A DNA stretch of 8,905 nucleotides from DASUZD01 sp036377055 (GTDB lineage: Bacteria > Actinomycetota > Thermoleophilia > Gaiellales > Gaiellaceae): NCBI GenBank assembly GCA_036377055.1, contig DASUZD010000166.1, forward strand, positions 1 to 8,905, given 5' to 3'. The translations under genes and the position numbers were made by a program. Positions 6,052-8,905 of the stretch are shown one piece after another. Every line of letters begins with the position of its first letter. Within the stretch, counting starts at the first letter, position 1. A model generated the notes under the pieces. It made no database searches. It had not been told where the DNA came from and worked only from the letters and a program-made list of their open reading frames with translations.

Positions 6052-6632
6052 TCACGGCGCGCGCGCTGACGAAGCGCTACGGCACGAAGCGCGTCCTCCG
6101 CGGCCTCGACTTCGAGCTCGAACCGGGCGGCTTCCTCGTCGTCACCGGCCCGAACGGCTCCGGGAAGACGACCCTCCTTCGTCTCTGCGCCGGACTCGCC
6201 GCCCCGACCTCCGGCACCCTCGACGTCAGCGTCGACCGCGGCCGCCTCGGCTTCGTGGGGCACGAGCCGCTCGTCTACCGCGAGCTGACCGCGCTCGAGA
6301 ACCTCGACCTCTACGGCCGGCTCTACCGCGTGCCGGAGCGCCGCGAGCGGATCGGCATGCTGCTCGAGCGGTTCCGCCTCTGGGACGCGCGGTCCGAGCG
6401 CGTCGCGACGTTATCGCGCGGGATGCTCCAGCGCCTCGCGCTCTGCCGCGCGTTCCTGCACGAGCCGGACCTGTACGTCCTCGACGAGCCGTTCAGCGGT
6501 CTCGACGACGCGGGCGCCGAGCTGCTCGACCGCGAGCTCGCCGAGCGCCGCGCGAACGGCACCTTCCTCGTCGCGACCCACGACCCCGCGCGGCTCGAGC
6601 GCCTGGCCACTGCGCGGATCGCCTTCGCATGA
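6048..6632 (+). CDS. ccmA: Haem exporter ATP-binding subunit CcmA
   Basis: CcmA is the cytoplasmic ATPase of the CcmABCD complex, which in cytochrome c maturation releases haem-loaded CcmE. The 194-residue protein is a compact ABC domain: Walker A GPNGSGKTT (34-42), a GHEP Q-loop region (71-74) followed by ELTALENL (79-86), signature LSRGMLQR (122-129) in place of LSGGQ, Walker B LYVLDEP (142-148), D-loop SGLD (150-153) and H-loop H178. LSRGM and GHxxxxYxELTALENL are typical of CcmA rather than of general exporters. The Q-loop position appears to be Glu (E73) where E. coli has Gln. The GTG start at 6048 is chosen because it forms a GTGA overlap with the preceding gene and the ABC fold begins right away; the upstream open frame is only a shadow of the prenyltransferase. 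Its stop overlaps ccmB by ATGA. Confidence 0.94.
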   Translation: MITARALTKRYGTKRVLRGLDFELEPGGFLVVTGPNGSGKTTLLRLCAGLAAPTSGTLDVSVDRGRLGFVGHEPLVYRELTALENLDLYGRLYRVPERRERIGMLLERFRLWDARSERVATLSRGMLQRLALCRAFLHEPDLYVLDEPFSGLDDAGAELLDRELAERRANGTFLVATHDPARLERLATARIAFA

Positions 6633-7270
6633 CGCGCTTCGCCGCCGACGTCGTCACCCTCGCCCGCAAGGACCTGCGGCTCGAGCTGCGGGCGCGCGAC
6701 ACGCTCCCCGCGATGCTCCTCTTCGTCGTCGCGACGCTCGTCGTCTTTCACTTCGCGATCCCGAACAGCTCCTCGCGCCTCGCGGCGAACGGGCTTCTCT
6801 GGGTCGCGATCCTCTTCACGGCGCTGCTCGGCCTCGGGCGCGCCTTCGTCCCCGAACGGGAGCACGGCGTCCTCGACGGCCTCGTGCTCGCGCCTTGCGA
6901 CCGGAGCGCGATCTGGCTAGGGAAAGGTCTCGCCGCGCTCGCCTTTCTCGCGCTGGCCGAGGCGGTCGCACTCCCGGCCTTCGCGCTCTTCTTCTGGGGC
7001 GTCGGCGGCGCCACCCTCGCCGGCGTCGCCCTCGCCGACGTGGGGATCTGCCTCGTCGGGAGCTTCGTCGCCGCGATGTCGGTCGCCAGCCGCGCGCGCG
7101 AGCTCCTGCTGCCGCTTCTCTTCCTGCCGCTCGCGGTCCCGATCGTGATCGGCGGCGTCGGCGCGAGCGTCGCGTCGGGCCCCGGTCGCTACCTCGCCTT
7201 TCTCGGCCTGTACGACGTCGTTTTTGCCATCCTTTGCTGGGCTTCTTTTGAGTATGTCGTCACCGAATAG
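6629..7270 (+). CDS. ccmB: Haem exporter membrane subunit CcmB
   Basis: CcmB is the six-helix membrane partner of CcmA. The 213-residue sequence starts with a cytoplasmic KDLRLELR segment (14-21), typical of the family, followed by hydrophobic helices at roughly 24-43, 53-70, 101-125, 130-150, 158-178 and 188-208. The conserved loop after helix 2, LGRAFVPEREHGVLDGL (69-85) with LAPCDRSAIWLGK (87-99), is the strongest family signature. Length is as usual (about 220). The ATG shares ATGA with the ccmA stop. The 3' end, about bases 7219-7256, uses T-rich codons (GTT TTT CTT GCT TCT TTT TAT) unlike the GC-rich rest; this stretch immediately precedes and overlaps the ccmC start and may keep that start unstructured. 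Confidence 0.93.
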   Translation: MTRFAADVVTLARKDLRLELRARDTLPAMLLFVVATLVVFHFAIPNSSSRLAANGLLWVAILFTALLGLGRAFVPEREHGVLDGLVLAPCDRSAIWLGKGLAALAFLALAEAVALPAFALFFWGVGGATLAGVALADVGICLVGSFVAAMSVASRARELLLPLLFLPLAVPIVIGGVGASVASGPGRYLAFLGLYDVVFAILCWASFEYVVTE

Positions 7271-7937
7271 CCGGCTTCCCGCGCTCGCTGCGACTGCGTT
7301 CGGCCTCATGGCCGCGAGCATCGTCCTCGTCTTCTTCGTCGTCCCCAACGACGCCGACCAGGGCTTCTCGCAGCGGATCTTCTACTTCCACGTGCCGATC
7401 GCGCTGACCGCCTACGTGTGCTTCGGCTGGGGCGCCTGGAAGGCGCTCCTGCACCTGTGGAAGCGCCCTCCTGGAGCGGATCTCGAGAGCTACGTGTCGA
7501 TCCACCACGGCGTCATCTTCGGGGCGCTGACGCTGCTGACGGGCTCGATCTGGGCCAAGATCTCGTGGGGCCACTGGTGGGTCTGGAGCGAGAACCAGCT
7601 CGTGCTCTTCCTCGTCCTGTTCCTGTTCTACTGCGCCTACTTCATGCTGCGGTTCTCTGTGGAGGACGGCCCCGCACGCGCGAACCTCTGCGCGGTCTAC
7701 GCGCTCTTCGGCGTCGTGCTGATCCCCGTGAGCTTCCTCGCGATCCGGCTCGCCGCGCACATCATCCATCCGGTCGTCTTCACCCGGCACGGGCCGCGCG
7801 TCCACGGGACGATGCTGCTCACCTTCTTCGTCTGCTGGGCGGCGATGCTGGCGCTCTTCGCAACGCTCTACCACGTCGAGCTGGCCGGGAAGCGGCTCGA
7901 CTCGCGCCTGCGCGAGCTCCGGGAGCTGCTCGCGTGA
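7254..7937 (+). CDS. ccmC: Haem-handling membrane protein CcmC
   Basis: CcmC presents haem to the chaperone CcmE at the outer face of the membrane. The 227-residue protein has six helices (about 9-29, 44-66, 85-100, 115-133, 146-165, 184-205) and both axial histidine candidates: H46 in YFHVP and H172 in HIIHPVVF. The tryptophan-rich WWD segment is present as WGHWWVW (105-111), but the aspartate that usually follows is S112 and the usual DxRLT is SENQL. Whether this is a subfamily trait or a functional change cannot be told here. The ATG at 7254 is preferred to an upstream in-frame TTG at 7224, which would deepen the overlap with ccmB and add a hydrophobic stub; the chosen start still overlaps ccmB by 17 bases. 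No Shine-Dalgarno sequence is obvious, so translation probably depends on ribosomes arriving from ccmB. Confidence 0.92.
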   Translation: MSSPNSRLPALAATAFGLMAASIVLVFFVVPNDADQGFSQRIFYFHVPIALTAYVCFGWGAWKALLHLWKRPPGADLESYVSIHHGVIFGALTLLTGSIWAKISWGHWWVWSENQLVLFLVLFLFYCAYFMLRFSVEDGPARANLCAVYALFGVVLIPVSFLAIRLAAHIIHPVVFTRHGPRVHGTMLLTFFVCWAAMLALFATLYHVELAGKRLDSRLRELRELLA

Positions 7938-8113
7938 GCACGGCCGAGAAATACGTGGCCGCGGCGTACCTGGTCGTCTTCCTCGCCGTGCTCGCGTACG
8001 TGTTCATCATCGCGTTGAAGCTCGTCCGCCTCGAGCGCGAGGTCGCTGAGCTGACGGAACTTGCCGCTGCGCGTCGCGAGGAGCGCCAACCGGAGCTGAC
8101 GCACGTTGGCTGA
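7934..8113 (+). CDS. ccmD: CcmD-like small haem exporter subunit
   Basis: This 59-residue single-pass membrane protein has one helix (about residues 9-29, AAYLVVFLAVLAYVFII) followed by a charged, coiled-coil-prone tail (RLEREVAELTELAAARREER, 32-51). CcmD proteins have this size and layout and help release holo-CcmE from CcmABC. The sequence itself is too short for a firm motif-based call; the assignment rests on topology and on its place directly after ccmC. The GTG at 7934 shares GTGA with the ccmC stop, and the last 8 bases overlap the next gene. An open frame extends upstream in the same phase but is a shadow of ccmC. Confidence 0.8.
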   Translation: MSTAEKYVAAAYLVVFLAVLAYVFIIALKLVRLEREVAELTELAAARREERQPELTHVG

Positions 8114-8894
8114 GCTCCTGTTCTGGCCCGTGCTCCTCGCGTACGGCGAGGCAGCCATCGGCTACTTCGGCGAGACGCGGCGGCCCGGCCTTCCCGGGCG
8201 GCTCGCGACGTGGGGTGTCCGCATCGGCTGGCTCGTCCAGACGGGGCTGCTCGCGCTCCAGGCCGCACGTGCCGACGGGTTTCCGTGGGCGACGTGGGCG
8301 GGCTCGCTCAACCTCTTCGTCTGGCTCGTCGTCGGCGCGTACCTGATCTGGGGCTGTCGCCCGCGCTACCGCCTGCTCGGGCTCGCGGTGCTTCCACTTG
8401 CGGTCGTCCTGTTCGTGCTGGCGCGCGTCGGTGGCGGCACGGACACCAAAGGCCACAGCCACTACTCCAACCTCTTCCTTGTCCTGCACGTCGGGCTCGT
8501 GCTCGCGGCGTTCGCCGGGTTCACGCTCGCGGCTGCACTGGCGGCGCTGTATCTCTGGCAGGAGCGGCGGCTGAAGCGGCACGAACGGTCGATCCTGCGC
8601 GTGCGCGCGCCGGCGTTGGCCAAGCTCGACGAGATCGCCGCGCGGACGATCGCGTTCGCGCTGCCGGCGCTCACGCTCGGGATCGTCGCTGGCCTCGTCC
8701 GGCTCGGCTCGCACGGAGGCGGCTTCGACGCCCTGATGGCGGTGACGATCGTGACCTGGGCGGTCTACGGCGTCTTCCTCCTCCTGCGCTACGAGGCCGG
8801 CTGGCACGGGCGCAAGGCCGCGTACCTCCTCCTCGCCGGGTTCGCGCTCGTGATCGCGGTCCGGCTCGGCCTCCCGACGGTGCATTTCTCATGA
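8106..8894 (+). CDS. CcsA/HemX-family cytochrome c assembly membrane protein
   Basis: This 262-residue protein has about eight hydrophobic helices (roughly 3-20, 37-53, 66-84, 88-106, 122-149, 181-199, 209-227, 236-254). Length and the segments LHVGLVLAAFAGFTLAAALAALYLWQ (around 127-152), QERRLK, LPALTLGIVAGL and GWHGRKAAYLLLAGF match the CcsA/ResC, HemX and YpjD superfamily. The haem-binding WWD and WDPKET region found in true CcsA between the sixth and seventh helices is absent: LGSHGGGFDALMAV stands there. It is therefore closer to HemX/YpjD than to a cytochrome c synthase. HemX in Bacillus affects the amount of glutamyl-tRNA reductase, which fits a possible hemA following here. The TTG start at 8106 overlaps ccmD by 8 bases, with GGAG at 8092-8095 upstream; the N-terminal helix begins at once. 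GTG 8130 is a weaker alternative start. Confidence 0.82.
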   Translation: MAELLFWPVLLAYGEAAIGYFGETRRPGLPGRLATWGVRIGWLVQTGLLALQAARADGFPWATWAGSLNLFVWLVVGAYLIWGCRPRYRLLGLAVLPLAVVLFVLARVGGGTDTKGHSHYSNLFLVLHVGLVLAAFAGFTLAAALAALYLWQERRLKRHERSILRVRAPALAKLDEIAARTIAFALPALTLGIVAGLVRLGSHGGGFDALMAVTIVTWAVYGVFLLLRYEAGWHGRKAAYLLLAGFALVIAVRLGLPTVHFS

Positions 8895-8905
8895 CCCTCG
8901 TCCTC
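8891..8905 (+). CDS. Start of a further operon gene, possibly glutamyl-tRNA reductase (cut by window end)
   Basis: An ATG at 8891 shares ATGA with the stop of the preceding gene, repeating the operon's usual junction. Only five codons (MTLVL) are inside the window. Glutamyl-tRNA reductases often begin with a similar short hydrophobic strand before GLNHRTAP, and a HemX-like gene lies just upstream, so hemA is a reasonable guess. Five residues cannot establish it. Confidence 0.5.

Noticed and set aside
1..8905. CRISPR arrays, tRNA/rRNA genes, insertion sequences, phage or toxin-antitoxin genes
   Set aside because: No repeat-spacer pattern, cloverleaf, terminal inverted repeat or transposase motif was seen. 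The window is continuous housekeeping-type coding sequence on one strand.

Overview
The window is very GC-rich and densely coded. All eleven genes I can support, plus the first codons of a twelfth, lie on the + strand, and the only intergenic gap of any size is about 140 bases. GC-rich codon use, GTG/TTG starts, leaderless-looking promoters, a TreT/OtsA pair and a CcmABCD system fit a deep-branching actinobacterium such as the Thermoleophilia (Gaiellales/Solirubrobacterales). That placement is inferred from gene content, not from a marker gene.

Region 1 (1-2521) holds trehalose genes: the 3' part of a TreT-like family 4 glycosyltransferase, then a divergent family 20 trehalose-6-phosphate synthase (OtsA). 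One protein would make trehalose directly from NDP-glucose and glucose, the other trehalose-6-phosphate from NDP-glucose and glucose-6-phosphate. Region 2 (2531-4129) is a single NAD(P)-dependent aldehyde dehydrogenase with an unusual C-terminal extension. The otsA and aldehyde dehydrogenase starts have no Shine-Dalgarno sequence. Each instead has a TAnnnT -10-like hexamer 6-8 bases before the ATG, as expected for leaderless mRNAs.

Region 3 (4130-4268) is a short intergenic stretch with a possible promoter, an 8-base palindrome, and a run of G-tracts with a C5G5 block that could form a hairpin or a G-quadruplex in the leader of the next operon.

Region 4 (4269-8905) is one tightly packed operon: moaC - mogA - mqnP-like prenyltransferase - ccmA - ccmB - ccmC - ccmD - CcsA/HemX-like protein - start of another gene (possibly hemA). 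Every junction overlaps, mostly by ATGA or GTGA. The operon joins molybdenum cofactor synthesis, quinone side-chain attachment and haem export for cytochrome c maturation, so it looks like a cofactor module for anaerobic or flexible respiration. All the families are known. What stands out is their combination in one coupled transcript, the altered WWD haem motif in CcmC, and the HemX-like protein placed just before a probable haem-synthesis gene.
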